From an uncultured Variovorax sp. (GTDB taxonomy: Bacteria; Pseudomonadota; Gammaproteobacteria; Burkholderiales; Burkholderiaceae), in assembly GCA_946478645.1 (NCBI GenBank), contig CAMLCW010000016.1:1-27835 (forward strand): a DNA stretch of 27,835 nt, read 5' to 3'. Shown piece by piece: positions 9,060-18,351 of this stretch. The translations under genes and the position numbers were made by a program. Under the pieces are notes generated by a model that was not told the DNA's origin, made no database searches, and was given only the letters and a program-made list of their open reading frames with translations. Each line of letters begins with the position of its first letter. The stretch's first letter is position 1.

Positions 9060-10157
9060 TCACGGCCGAAGCCAGCGCGGCACCTTGAAGCGCACGATCA
9101 TGAGGTAGGCGCCCACGTAGGTGGTAACGAACAGCAGGCAGAACGCCATCAGCACGACCGTGTTGTTCCAGAACAGCACCGCGGGCACCACCGACAGCGC
9201 GGCGAACATCCAGAGATACGGCGAGGTGCGGTTGTTGCGCGCGAGCAGTTGCCGGGCCTCGTCGTCGGCGAAGGCCACGCGCACGATGCGGCGGAAGATC
9301 AGCTGGTGGAAATGCAGCGCATCGGCGGTGCCGGGCGACTGGCCACGCGCGAGCTTGCGGTAGATCGAGAACAGCGTCTCCCACACCGGGTAGATCAGCA
9401 GCAGCATCGGAAACCACGGCGAGACGACGGGATGGCGCTGCACCAGCGTGACGCAGGCCACGGCGATCACCATGCCCCAGACATAGGCGCCGCCGTCGCC
9501 CGCGAAGATCTTGCCGCGCGGATAGTTCCAGATCAGGAAGCCGAAGGTGGCGCCGACGAGGCAGATCACCATGGCCGCGAGTTGGCGGTCGCCCACCTGC
9601 AGTGCCACGTGCGAGATGGCCAGGCACACGAGCACCGCCACCGTGCCGGCGAGCCCGTTGTAGCCGTCGATGATGTTGAAGGCATGCGGCAGGCCGCCGA
9701 TCGCCAGGGCCGCGAAAATCACCGCCCCGTACGGCACCAGCGCGAGCCCCTGGTCGACCGCCTCGATGCCGGTGCGCGCCAGGCCCAGGTCGAGCGCCCA
9801 GCACGCCAGCAACGCCGATCCGATGGTGAGCGCGAGCCGATAGCGCACCTTCACGTTCTGCGTGACATCCTCGACGATGCCGCCGATGACCGCGGGCAGG
9901 ATGCACAGCAGCGTCAGCATCGAAGCCTTGACGGGCCAGGAGACGTTGAACGGATCGGTGCCGGTGATGCCTGCGGCCAGCCATGCCACGCCCATGCCGA
10001 ACAGGATGCCCGCGCCGCCGAGCCGCGGCACATGGCCCTTGTGGAAGCGCTGAGGCATGTCGGCGCCATAGAGCCGCGCATGCCGGCGCGCGCGGCGCAT
10101 GAACAGCTGGACCGCGATGGCGGAGACGAAGAAACTGATGACGATCAGGGCAATCAT
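9060..10157 (-). CDS. WecA/MraY-like undecaprenyl-phosphate glycosyl-1-phosphate transferase
   Basis: This is a 365-residue polytopic inner-membrane protein with about ten hydrophobic segments, the first at residues 1-20. Family hallmarks are [11 protein letters not shown], a VEDV acidic motif at E96/D97 (the first Asp of the usual DD pair is Glu), [11 protein letters not shown] at 161-171, GDGGAYVWG at 220-228, and HFHQ at 282-285 in place of HxHH. Such enzymes transfer a sugar-1-phosphate from a UDP-sugar to undecaprenyl phosphate, starting O-antigen or related glycans. The location within sugar-nucleotide and glycosyltransferase genes favours this over cell-wall MraY, which would sit in the mur/fts cluster. 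Its start at 10157 is only 44 bp from a divergent GT2 gene. The ribosome-binding site is poor because the leader is C-rich. The sugar donor (GlcNAc, GalNAc, QuiNAc) cannot be read from sequence. Confidence 0.88.
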   Translation of the reverse strand: MIALIVISFFVSAIAVQLFMRRARRHARLYGADMPQRFHKGHVPRLGGAGILFGMGVAWLAAGITGTDPFNVSWPVKASMLTLLCILPAVIGGIVEDVTQNVKVRYRLALTIGSALLACWALDLGLARTGIEAVDQGLALVPYGAVIFAALAIGGLPHAFNIIDGYNGLAGTVAVLVCLAISHVALQVGDRQLAAMVICLVGATFGFLIWNYPRGKIFAGDGGAYVWGMVIAVACVTLVQRHPVVSPWFPMLLLIYPVWETLFSIYRKLARGQSPGTADALHFHQLIFRRIVRVAFADDEARQLLARNNRTSPYLWMFAALSVVPAVLFWNNTVVLMAFCLLFVTTYVGAYLMIVRFKVPRWLRP

Positions 10158-10201
10158 GGGGGTGTGGGGGGAACCCTAGAATTCCCGAGCGAAATTAGAC
10201 C

Positions 10202-10957
10202 ATGCCAGCGCCCTCCCCTCCCCCCCCCCCGATCACCATTTCGATCGTCAGCCACGGCCAGCTCGCGCTGGTGCGGCCGCTGCTCGACCAGCTCGACCGC
10301 TTCAGCCGGGGCTCGATCGCCAAGGTGGTCCTCACGCTCAACATCCCCGAGCCCGACCTGCTCTCGGGGCTGGAATGGGGATTTCCGCTCGAGCGGATCG
10401 AGAACGCCCAGCGGATGGGCTTCGGCGCCAATCACAACCAGGCGTTCCAGCGCTGCCGGACGCCCTGGTTTTTGGTGCTCAACCCCGACATCCGCTTCGA
10501 CGGCGACGTGCTCGCGCCGCTGCTCGCGCAGGCGGCGCCCGACGCCGGCCTGCTGACGCCGCGCATCCTCGAGCCCGGCAAGCACGTCCCGGAGCAGCAC
10601 CGCGCGATCATCACGCCGCGCGAGATCCTCACGCGGCGCCGCCCGGGCTACGCGCGCCCGGCGGTGCCGGCCTGGATCCCGGGCCTGTTCATGCTGTTCC
10701 GCAGCGACGCCTACCGGCAGATCGGCGGCTTCGACGAGCGCTTCTTCATGTACGGCGAGGATTTCGACATCTGCGCGCGCACGCAGCTGGCGGGCTGGCG
10801 GCTGCAGGTCGGCGAAGACCTGCTCGCACGCCACGAGGCGCAGCGCGCGAGCCGCAGCAGCCGCAAGCATCTCTACTGGCACGTGACCAGCCTGCTCAAG
10901 GTCTGGACCTCGGCGAGCTTCTGGCGCTTCCTGCGCGCGGGGCCGCGCCAGGGCTGA
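10202..10957 (+). CDS. GT2 glycosyltransferase (rhamnosyltransferase-like) with a C11 tract after the start codon
   Basis: The 251-residue single-domain GT-A protein resembles WbbL-type rhamnosyltransferases. It has ITISIVSHGQ (first strand), FGANHNQAF, LVLNPDIRF with metal-binding NPD at 94-96, GLFMLFRSDAY and GGFDERFFMYGEDFDIC with E186/D187. The first ten codons are mostly proline and include eleven consecutive C bases (10220-10230). The ATG at 10202 follows a TAG at 10196-10198 in the same frame and is the only start ahead of the core fold, so any change in tract length would shift the frame of the whole enzyme. With rmlBDAC nearby, rhamnosyl transfer is plausible but unproven. It is divergent from the WecA-like gene and 87 bp upstream of the acyltransferase gene in the same direction. 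Confidence 0.85.
   Translation: MPAPSPPPPPITISIVSHGQLALVRPLLDQLDRFSRGSIAKVVLTLNIPEPDLLSGLEWGFPLERIENAQRMGFGANHNQAFQRCRTPWFLVLNPDIRFDGDVLAPLLAQAAPDAGLLTPRILEPGKHVPEQHRAIITPREILTRRRPGYARPAVPAWIPGLFMLFRSDAYRQIGGFDERFFMYGEDFDICARTQLAGWRLQVGEDLLARHEAQRASRSSRKHLYWHVTSLLKVWTSASFWRFLRAGPRQG
10220..10230 (+). repeat. Homopolymeric C11 tract, candidate slipped-strand switch
   Basis: There are eleven uninterrupted C bases in codons 7-10 of the GT2 gene, preceded by further C-rich sequence. Losing one C would bring in a stop ending at 10556. Gaining one C would read a different frame that stays open to 12864. Both destroy the GT2 fold, so a one-base slip would act as an on/off switch. Confidence 0.6.
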
Positions 10958-11044
10958 CAAAAAAACACATCTCGCTTTTGCGCAGACAATCCGGGGCCGG
11001 AAAGCCACGCTCCCCGCGGCGCTTCTCCCCCCCACCGACCGACG

Positions 11045-13090
11045 ATGACGACCACGAGCAGCCCGACCTCCCCGCAGCCGCAACCGCACCTGCTGCATCC
11101 CAAATACCGGCCCGACATCGACGGCCTGCGCGCCGTGGCGGTGCTCTCGGTGCTCGGCTACCACGCGTTCCCGCAGTGGATCAAGGGCGGCTTCATCGGC
11201 GTCGACATCTTCTTCGTCATCTCCGGCTTCCTGATCACCACGATCATCCTGGGCAGCTTCGAGGGCGAGGGCTTCAGCTACCGCGAGTTCTATGCGCGGC
11301 GCGTGAAGCGCATCTTCCCGGCGCTGGTGCTGGTGCTCGCCGCCAGCCTGGCCTTCGGCTGGTATTCACTGCTGCCGCACGAATGGGAGCAGCTCGGCAA
11401 GCACGTGGCCGCGGGCGCGGGCTTCGTGTCGAACTTCGCGTTCTGGAGCGAGGCGGGCTACTTCGACAATGCGGCCGAGACGAAGCCGCTGCTGCACCTG
11501 TGGTCGCTCGCGATCGAGGAACAGTTCTACATCTTCTGGCCCGTGCTGCTAGGCCTGGCGTGGAAGCGCAAATGGCGCGTGCTGTGGGTGGTGGGCGCGG
11601 TGGCGGCAGCGTCGTTCCTGCTCAACGTCACGACCATCCACAGCCACCGCACGGCCGCGTTCTATTCGCCGTTGTCGCGCTTCTGGGAACTGATGATCGG
11701 CGGCATGCTCGCCTACATGCGGCTGCACCGGCCGCCCCCGAAACCGGGTTGGGGCCGGCATGCGCAGTCGATCGCCGGCGTGGTGCTGATCGTGCTGGGG
11801 CTGATCTACATCCGCGGCGGCAAGGCGTTCCCGGGCTTCTGGGCGATCCTGCCGACCTTGGGCGCCTTCTATTGCATCGCGGCCGGGCCCACGGGCGTGC
11901 TCAACCGCTACGTGCTCGCCTCGAAGCCGATGGTGTGGATCGGGCTCATCAGCTATCCGCTCTACCTGTGGCACTGGCCGCTGCTGGCCTATGCGCGCAT
12001 CCTCGAGGGCAAGCTGCCTTCCGACGGCATCCGCGCACTCATGCTCGCGGCCTCCTTCGTGCTGGCCTGGCTGACCTACCGCTTCGTGGAGCGCCACACC
12101 CGCAAGACCGAGAACCCGGTGATAACGGCCGGCCTCGTGGCCGCGATGGCAGGCTTCGTCGTGCTCGGCCTGCTCGCCACCACGCGTTACTACGTCGGGC
12201 GGCACAGCGACCCGTACTTCAACAAGACCGCCGCGGCGGCGAAGGACTGGGCCTATCCCGACGGCCTCAGCCCGATCAAGGTCGATGGCGAGGTGCTGCA
12301 GCAAATCGGCACCGGCAAGCGCCGCGTGCTGCTCTTCGGCGACAGCCACATCGAGCAGTACGGGCCGCGCGCGGTGGAACTGAACAAGACGGCGCCGGAG
12401 ACGCTGGATTCCCTGTCGTTCATGACATGGGGTGCATGCCCGCCGATCCCCAACGTCGTCGACGAGCAGAACAAGCTCTGCGCCGAGCGCCGCGACGGCG
12501 GCATGCGCCTGGCCATCAGCGACAGGTTCGACGCGGTGGTTTTCGGCGGCTGCTGGAACTGCTATTTCTCGGAGACCGGCAAGCCGAACGCAGCGAACGC
12601 CGAGGCCGACCGCTATTACTACTTCGACGGCACGACCAAGCGCCGCTTCATGGGTGGCGGCGGCGCCGACCTTGCGCTCAACATGCTCGAAGCGGTGATG
12701 ACGAACCTCGCCAAGCACAAGCAGGTGTACCTGGTGCTGGACAACCCCGTCGGCGAAGGCTTCGGTCCGGAGGAATTCATCCAGGGCGGCCGGCTCGGCA
12801 CCATGCGGGTGGGGCGCATGACGCCCACGGCCCCGTGGGCCTCGGCCCAGAAGGCGCTGCATGAGCGCATGCGCCAGATGGCGCTGCGCGCCGGCGCGAC
12901 CGTGATCGACCCAATACCGACGCTGTGCCAGAAGGACTGGTGCACGCGGGCGGATGCCGAGGCGACACCGATCTACAAGGATGCGGGCCACCTGCGGGCG
13001 GAGTATGTGCGCAACTTCGCGACCTACATCGACCCGGCCATGACGACGCCCGCGAAGCCGGGCCCCGCGGCGGCCCTGCCGGCACGCTAG
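11045..13090 (+). CDS. OafA/YrhL-type acyltransferase 3 with C-terminal SGNH domain
   Basis: The 681-residue protein has an N-terminal acyltransferase-3 membrane domain (about 18-360, roughly ten transmembrane segments) and a C-terminal periplasmic SGNH hydrolase-like domain (about 425-665). In the first, YRPDIDGLRAVAVLSVLGYH carries the conserved H40; GGFIGVDIFFVISGFLIT and RRVKRIFPAL follow, and LHLWSLAIEEQFYIFWP is diagnostic. In the second, LLFGDSHIEQ gives S434, GGCWNCYF gives N505, and DAGHL gives D646 and H649 of the catalytic triad. Proteins of this layout O-acetylate polysaccharides at the periplasmic face, passing the acyl group from the membrane domain to the SGNH domain. The ATG at 11045 lies 11 bp after a C7 run. 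The gene probably decorates the polysaccharide made here. Its stop shares the tetranucleotide CTAG with the stop of the convergent GT2 gene. Confidence 0.92.
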   Translation: MTTTSSPTSPQPQPHLLHPKYRPDIDGLRAVAVLSVLGYHAFPQWIKGGFIGVDIFFVISGFLITTIILGSFEGEGFSYREFYARRVKRIFPALVLVLAASLAFGWYSLLPHEWEQLGKHVAAGAGFVSNFAFWSEAGYFDNAAETKPLLHLWSLAIEEQFYIFWPVLLGLAWKRKWRVLWVVGAVAAASFLLNVTTIHSHRTAAFYSPLSRFWELMIGGMLAYMRLHRPPPKPGWGRHAQSIAGVVLIVLGLIYIRGGKAFPGFWAILPTLGAFYCIAAGPTGVLNRYVLASKPMVWIGLISYPLYLWHWPLLAYARILEGKLPSDGIRALMLAASFVLAWLTYRFVERHTRKTENPVITAGLVAAMAGFVVLGLLATTRYYVGRHSDPYFNKTAAAAKDWAYPDGLSPIKVDGEVLQQIGTGKRRVLLFGDSHIEQYGPRAVELNKTAPETLDSLSFMTWGACPPIPNVVDEQNKLCAERRDGGMRLAISDRFDAVVFGGCWNCYFSETGKPNAANAEADRYYYFDGTTKRRFMGGGGADLALNMLEAVMTNLAKHKQVYLVLDNPVGEGFGPEEFIQGGRLGTMRVGRMTPTAPWASAQKALHERMRQMALRAGATVIDPIPTLCQKDWCTRADAEATPIYKDAGHLRAEYVRNFATYIDPAMTTPAKPGPAAALPAR

Positions 13091-14145
13091 GCGTACAGGC
13101 GCCGCAGGCTGCGGACGACCGGCAGCCGCGTGACGGCACCGATCAGACGCACGGCGGCGGGCGGGCTGTGCGCAAGCAGGAACAGCGTGAGCCGCAGCCG
13201 CAGCTTCTTCTTGCGGCCGACATAGGGATTGGCCAGCACCATCGCGCCGTACTCGTTGAGGATCGCGCTCATCTCCTCGCGGTACTGGTCGTCGTTCTTG
13301 ATCGATTCGATCGCGTGGTTGACGAAGTACGGCTGGAACCTCGGCATCAGGAAATCCCGGAAATAGTAGCGCCCGCGCTGGTGCTCGTCGGGGAACATCG
13401 CGACCAGCTTCTTGAAGTACTTGAAGCGGCTGCGGACCATCCGGATGCCGAAGGACGTGCTCGCGGTATGGATGCACCACACCGTGACCGCCTTGTCGAC
13501 GAAGTAGTTGCTGTAGCCCTTGCGGAAGATGCGAAGGAACAGGTCGTCGTCCTCGAAGCCCATGAACTGCGGATCGAACCCCTCCACCGCCTCGAAGGCC
13601 TTGCGGCTCACCAGCGCGGCCGACGGCAGCACGAACATGTCGTGGCGCAACAGATCGTTGATGTTGCGCTTCGGGTGCGTCGAATGCTCCTTGACCACGC
13701 CCGTGCGGATCACGTTCCCGTCGGCATCCGCCTCGTACAGGTCAGCGTAGACGAAACCGAACAGCCGGTCGCCATGCGGGATCGACGAAACGAGGGTCTC
13801 GATGTGGTTGGGCAGGTAGAAATCGTCCTGGTCGAGAAAGCAGATGTAGTCGGAGCTCGAGGCCTGCACGCCCGCATTCCGGGCCGAGCCCTGGCCGCCG
13901 TTCTCCTTGTCGATGATCCGGAACGGATAGCGCAGCGCGAGCGCGTCCAGCACCGCGCGCTCCTCCGGGCGCGAGCCGTCGTTGACGACGATCACCTCGT
14001 TGGCAGGAACCGATTGCTCGAAGACGCTCCGGACCGAGCGCTCGATGAAGTCGGCACCGTTGTAGAACGGGATCACCACCACCACGGTGGGCGAAGCGGC
14101 CGGGCCGCCGGCGGCGGTTGCGGGGGAAGGGTTCGTGGGAGTCAT
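13087..14145 (-). CDS. GT2 family glycosyltransferase
   Basis: The predicted 352-residue protein has a GT-A domain in the first 230 residues: VVVVIPFYNG (21-30), VIVVNDGSRPEER (51-63), GGQGSARNAGV, FLDQDDF with the metal-binding DQDD at 105-108, and GFEDDDLFLRI as the acceptor/catalytic region. A basic, hydrophobic C-terminal region (KKKLRLRLTLFLLAHSPPAA onwards) may anchor it to the inner membrane. It follows the upstream GT2 gene in the same direction after 35 bp, so the two are probably one transcript. The first 20 residues are Pro/Ala/Thr-rich and low-complexity. Its stop overlaps the stop of the acyltransferase gene. Donor and linkage are not predictable; galactosyl, glucosyl and rhamnosyl transfer are all possible. 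Confidence 0.85.
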   Translation of the reverse strand: MTPTNPSPATAAGGPAASPTVVVVIPFYNGADFIERSVRSVFEQSVPANEVIVVNDGSRPEERAVLDALALRYPFRIIDKENGGQGSARNAGVQASSSDYICFLDQDDFYLPNHIETLVSSIPHGDRLFGFVYADLYEADADGNVIRTGVVKEHSTHPKRNINDLLRHDMFVLPSAALVSRKAFEAVEGFDPQFMGFEDDDLFLRIFRKGYSNYFVDKAVTVWCIHTASTSFGIRMVRSRFKYFKKLVAMFPDEHQRGRYYFRDFLMPRFQPYFVNHAIESIKNDDQYREEMSAILNEYGAMVLANPYVGRKKKLRLRLTLFLLAHSPPAAVRLIGAVTRLPVVRSLRRLYA

Positions 14146-14180
14146 TGTTTTTCTGGATGGGCGCGCGCTTTCGACGCAGG

Positions 14181-15185
14181 CTAGACGGATTCGAAAAGGT
14201 CGCGCACCACGCCGCGCACCCCGCGGCCGAACTTGTCGTAGCGGCCGGTCATGGCTTCCCGGAAGATGGGACCGCAGCGGGCCAGCCGCGAGGCAGGCAG
14301 TGCGGCGCGAAAGCGCTGGTGCACGATCTTGCCGCGCACCTTCTCGATGATCTCGGCGGGGATGCGGTCACCGAGCTGCAGCAGCCGCGCCAGCAGAAGC
14401 TCGGCCTTGACAGCCCGCTCCACGTGGAGGGTGCCTCGGGAGCCCAGCGCCTTGCGGACCTTTTCCGCGAAGGTGTCGCGGCGCGCGCCGATCTGGTTGG
14501 ATTCGTGCTGGCGGTACTCGATGAGCGGCTGCTCGAGCAGCGCGACCCGCCCGGTGGCCGAGGCGATGATGCCCAGCCATTCGTCGTGCACCCATTCCAC
14601 CGGCAGCGGCAGCGCGTCGGCGCACAGCGCACGGCGAAAAACCGCGGTGGCGCCGGTCACGAGATTGCGCCGCAGCAGCACGTCGAAGGCGCGACCCGCG
14701 TGCACGCCTTCGATCTCCGAGGGCGTGACCTCGAGCGCATGGAACAGCGTCTGCCCGAGGTCGCGGCGCTGCGAATCGACCAGGCGCGCATCGGTGTGCA
14801 GCAGCAGCAGGCGCTCGTCCTGCGCGAAGCGGGCCGCCATCTGCGCCAGCCGGTCGGGCATCCAGACGTCGTCCTGGTCGCTCAGCGCGATCAGCTCACC
14901 CGCGCAGGCGCCGATCGCCTGCTCGAAGTTCTTCACGACGCGCAGCGCGGGACGGTTCTCGAAAATGCGCAGCGCCACTGCATGGCCCGGCCGCTCGGCC
15001 GCGCATTCGGCGACCGTGGCGCGCACCACGTCCACCGAACCGTCCGTGGAGGCATCGTCCGACAGCACGATTTCCGCCGGCGGCAGGGTCTGCAGGCAGA
15101 TGCTGCGCACCTGCTCGCGCAGGAAACGCGCGCCGTTGTGGGTGCACAGCGCGACGGAAATCTTCGGGGAAGGCGGGAAGCTCAT
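14181..15185 (-). CDS. GT2 family glycosyltransferase (rhamnosyltransferase-like)
   Basis: This is a 334-residue GT-A protein. It starts almost directly with the first strand, ISVALCTHNG (9-18), followed by EIVLSDDASTDGS (38-50), NFEQAI, LIALSDQDDVW with DQDD at 103-106, and then VTGATAVFRR and VHDEWLGIIAS as the acceptor-side motif. This pattern (CTHNG, SDQDDVW, HDEW) is common in rhamnosyltransferases of rhamnan and O-antigen clusters, though donor assignment remains an inference. The ATG at 15185 is the natural start; the ribosome-binding site is weak. It is the first gene of a two-gene minus-strand unit, upstream of the GT2 gene ending at 13087. Its promoter should lie in the 422-bp divergent region shared with the Wzm gene. 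Confidence 0.85.
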   Translation of the reverse strand: MSFPPSPKISVALCTHNGARFLREQVRSICLQTLPPAEIVLSDDASTDGSVDVVRATVAECAAERPGHAVALRIFENRPALRVVKNFEQAIGACAGELIALSDQDDVWMPDRLAQMAARFAQDERLLLLHTDARLVDSQRRDLGQTLFHALEVTPSEIEGVHAGRAFDVLLRRNLVTGATAVFRRALCADALPLPVEWVHDEWLGIIASATGRVALLEQPLIEYRQHESNQIGARRDTFAEKVRKALGSRGTLHVERAVKAELLLARLLQLGDRIPAEIIEKVRGKIVHQRFRAALPASRLARCGPIFREAMTGRYDKFGRGVRGVVRDLFESV

Positions 15186-15607
15186 GGTTTGCTCGCGCTA
15201 CGGCGATGGTCGAGGCGGCGGCGGGTTTCAGCGATTCGGGGCTGCTCCAAAGCGGGCAACTGTAAAATTATCTCCTCCTTCACATCGAACAAGAAAATGC
15301 GCGTGCCTCCCGTCGCGATCTCGAAGGGCGCGGCGCCTGTTTCTCAGATTTGCGCGGACCGTGGCGGAACTGCGGCTGCAATATCATCACCAATGCTTCG
15401 CGTACCGAACCGGTCTCGGGCTGCGGCCAGTCGGCTGCCCCACTCCTCGGCACAGGATTTCTTCCAGGCGAATGCCGCAATACCCATTGAAAGAGAAAAT
15501 CGATTGACCAACATCGGTAACAAGGACTTGGCGCATGTCGACGCGCAGCGCCCGGAATGTCCGCGCGGAAGCCGCGCCGCCCCTCTGTCGAACCTCCGCG
15601 GCGCCGT
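15186..15607. other. 422-bp divergent intergenic region between a GT2 gene and the ABC exporter genes
   Basis: I find no gene here. The sequence contains an AT-rich patch at about 15258-15296, including TGTAAAATTAT on the plus strand and GATAATTTT on the minus strand, which could hold promoter -10 elements for either direction. No ops/JUMPstart GGCGGTAG element is visible. From here to about 18340 the sequence is visibly less GC-rich than the flanks. An 11-codon ORF (15472-15507) is too short to support. Confidence 0.4.
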
Positions 15608-16411
15608 ATGAGCCAGGCTCATTCCAACTTGCATCGCAGTCCATGGGCCGACTGGTGGGAAGGAACCCGCCGCACCGACATCTGGTGGACGCTCGCATGG
15701 TTCGATGTGGTGCTGCGCTATCGGCGATCGATGCTCGGCCCGCTCTGGCTCACGCTGAGCATGGGCGCCATGATCGGCGGCATGGGGCCGCTTTACAGCT
15801 CGCTGTTCGGAACGGAACTCTCCAAGTTCTTTCCTCACCTGGCCCTTGGCATCATTTTCTGGAGCTTCTTCTCGAGCGTCGTGACGGAGTCTTGCAACGC
15901 TTTTGTGGGGTCCTCCAACTACCTCAAACAGGGTTACTTCCCCATCAGCCTGTTCGTCTGGCGCAGCATTGCGCGGAACCTGATCCAGTTTGCGCACCAG
16001 ATCGTGCTGTACATCCCGGTCGCGCTCTGGGCAGGGATCTCCCTTTCCTGGTCCGCGTTGCTGGTCATCCCCGCGATGCTCATCGCCGTCGTCAATGCGC
16101 ACGCCCTTGGTTTGCTGCTCGGGCTTGTTTGCACGCGCTTTCGCGACGTCACCCAGATCGTGACCAGCATCATGCAGATGCTGATGTTCCTGACGCCGGT
16201 TTTCTGGCTTCCCGAGAGCCTTCCGGGCCGTGCCCAATACATCCTATGGAACCCGTTCGCACAGATGCTCGATCTGCTGCGCACGCCGCTGATGGGCGGA
16301 ATGGCTTCCGCGCACAGCTGGCTGGGCATCCTTGGATGGACGGCGCTGTCCCTCATCGGGTCGGCAATATTGTTTTCCAAGTACCGCCGACGCGTCGTCT
16401 ACTGGCTCTGA
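15608..16411 (+). CDS. wzm: Wzm-like ABC-2 polysaccharide exporter permease
   Basis: The 267-residue membrane subunit belongs to the ABC-2 family, with six hydrophobic segments. The start of the fold, DIWWTLAWFDVVLRYRRSML, matches the interfacial amphipathic helix that precedes the first membrane segment in Wzm/TagG proteins. GPLWLTLSMGAMIGGMGPLY, YLKQGYFPISLFVWRSI and CTRFRDVTQIV are further family blocks, and it ends on KYRRRVVYWL. With the next gene it forms a transporter that moves undecaprenyl-linked O-polysaccharide or capsule across the inner membrane. An in-frame ATG at 15557 would add 17 basic residues; neither start has a good ribosome-binding site, and I prefer 15608 because the resulting length fits the family. 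The ATPase gene begins 3 bases after the stop. Codons are less GC-biased than in neighbouring genes. Confidence 0.88.
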   Translation: MSQAHSNLHRSPWADWWEGTRRTDIWWTLAWFDVVLRYRRSMLGPLWLTLSMGAMIGGMGPLYSSLFGTELSKFFPHLALGIIFWSFFSSVVTESCNAFVGSSNYLKQGYFPISLFVWRSIARNLIQFAHQIVLYIPVALWAGISLSWSALLVIPAMLIAVVNAHALGLLLGLVCTRFRDVTQIVTSIMQMLMFLTPVFWLPESLPGRAQYILWNPFAQMLDLLRTPLMGGMASAHSWLGILGWTALSLIGSAILFSKYRRRVVYWL

Positions 16412-16414
16412 CAC

Positions 16415-17146
16415 ATGGCTTCCATTTCACTCAAAAACGTCGCCGTCAATTTCCCGATCTATGGCGCTGGCGCCGCGTCATTGAAGAAGACGCTGGCAGC
16501 CTCCGTGACTGGCGGCAGATTCGGGAAAGAAACCGGCGTCACGGTCGTTCAGGCGCTCAGCGACATCAACCTCGAATTGAAAAGCGGAGACCGCCTGGGG
16601 CTGATCGGGCACAACGGCGCAGGCAAGTCGACGCTCCTGCGCACCTTGGCCGGCGTCTATGAGCCTTCGTCGGGCGAATTCAAACGCGAAGGATCCGTGT
16701 CGAGCCTCATCGATCCTTCGCTCGGCATCGAAGCCGATGCCACAGGCATCGAGAACATCATGCTGCGCGGGCTCGTCATGGGCCTGAGCAAGAAGGAGAT
16801 CGACAAACGGATACCGGAGATCTGCGAATTTAGCGGGCTCGGGCAATACGTGAACATGCCTGTTCGCACTTATTCCACCGGCATGATGATGCGGCTCGCC
16901 TTCTCGATCTCCACCAGCGTCGAAGCGGACATCCTCCTCATGGACGAATGGCTCTCGGTGGGAGACGCCGACTTCACGGAAAAGGCCGAGAAACGCATGC
17001 GAGACGTGGTCTCCAAATCGGGCATCCTGGTTCTTGCCTCGCATTCGCCGGCCCTGATCGCCAAAGAATGCAACATGGTCGTCAAGCTCAACCATGGGCG
17101 CCTCGAACCCGCCGACATCTCCCAGCTCCTCGAAACGGCGGAATAG
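16415..17146 (+). CDS. wzt: Wzt-like ABC polysaccharide exporter ATPase, short form without carbohydrate-binding domain
   Basis: The 243-residue ATPase has Walker A GHNGAGKST at 65-73, a variant signature YSTGM at 153-157 (typical of Wzt/TagH instead of LSGGQ), Walker B ILLMDEWLSVGD from 173 with catalytic E178, and the switch histidine H210. It powers export of the lipid-linked glycan through the Wzm permease encoded 3 bp upstream. It ends right after the nucleotide-binding domain. The C-terminal beta-sandwich with which longer Wzt proteins recognise a modified chain end is absent, so export should not need cap recognition by this subunit. KpsT-type capsule exporters are also short, but the neighbouring O-antigen-type genes favour Wzt. 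A 149-bp gap separates it from gmd. Confidence 0.9.
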   Translation: MASISLKNVAVNFPIYGAGAASLKKTLAASVTGGRFGKETGVTVVQALSDINLELKSGDRLGLIGHNGAGKSTLLRTLAGVYEPSSGEFKREGSVSSLIDPSLGIEADATGIENIMLRGLVMGLSKKEIDKRIPEICEFSGLGQYVNMPVRTYSTGMMMRLAFSISTSVEADILLMDEWLSVGDADFTEKAEKRMRDVVSKSGILVLASHSPALIAKECNMVVKLNHGRLEPADISQLLETAE

Positions 17147-17280
17147 GGCGACTGCCGCCCGCGGCGGCCCGGAAGGCATGTTCTTGTACATGTGTTAAAT
17201 CTCTCTATTCCAAGGCAGAATCCAGAGCACTTGCAGCACGCCTCGACTGCCGAGGTTGCAAATCTGGCCGCTTCCCTTGA

Positions 17281-18336
<1,056 letters not shown>

Positions 18337-18351
18337 GCCTGCGGCCTCCCG

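Noticed and set aside
9060..10157. Cell-wall MraY as identity of the sugar-phosphate transferase
   Set aside because: The context is glycan genes, not the mur/fts cluster, and the VED and HFHQ motifs fit WecA/WbpL-like enzymes better.
8430..10556. 708-codon plus-strand open frame across argB and the WecA-like gene
   Set aside because: It is antisense to two confidently identified genes and matches no family. Its end matters only as the stop reached if the C11 tract loses a base.
11027..11033. C7 run upstream of the acyltransferase gene as a second phase-variation tract
   Set aside because: Seven Cs are not exceptional at this GC content, and the run is outside the coding region, so there is no clear switch.
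10375..12864. 829-codon plus-strand open frame across the GT2 and acyltransferase genes
   Set aside because: It is out of frame with both real genes and low in complexity. It is noted only as the frame entered if the C tract gains a base.
15557..15607. 17-residue N-terminal extension of the Wzm permease from ATG 15557
   Set aside because: It is a basic, low-complexity extension not expected in the family. There is no better ribosome-binding site, so it is only an alternative.
15186..15607. Remnant of an insertion sequence or lost gene in the 422-bp divergent gap
   Set aside because: No transposase-like peptide, terminal inverted repeat or target duplication could be seen on either strand.
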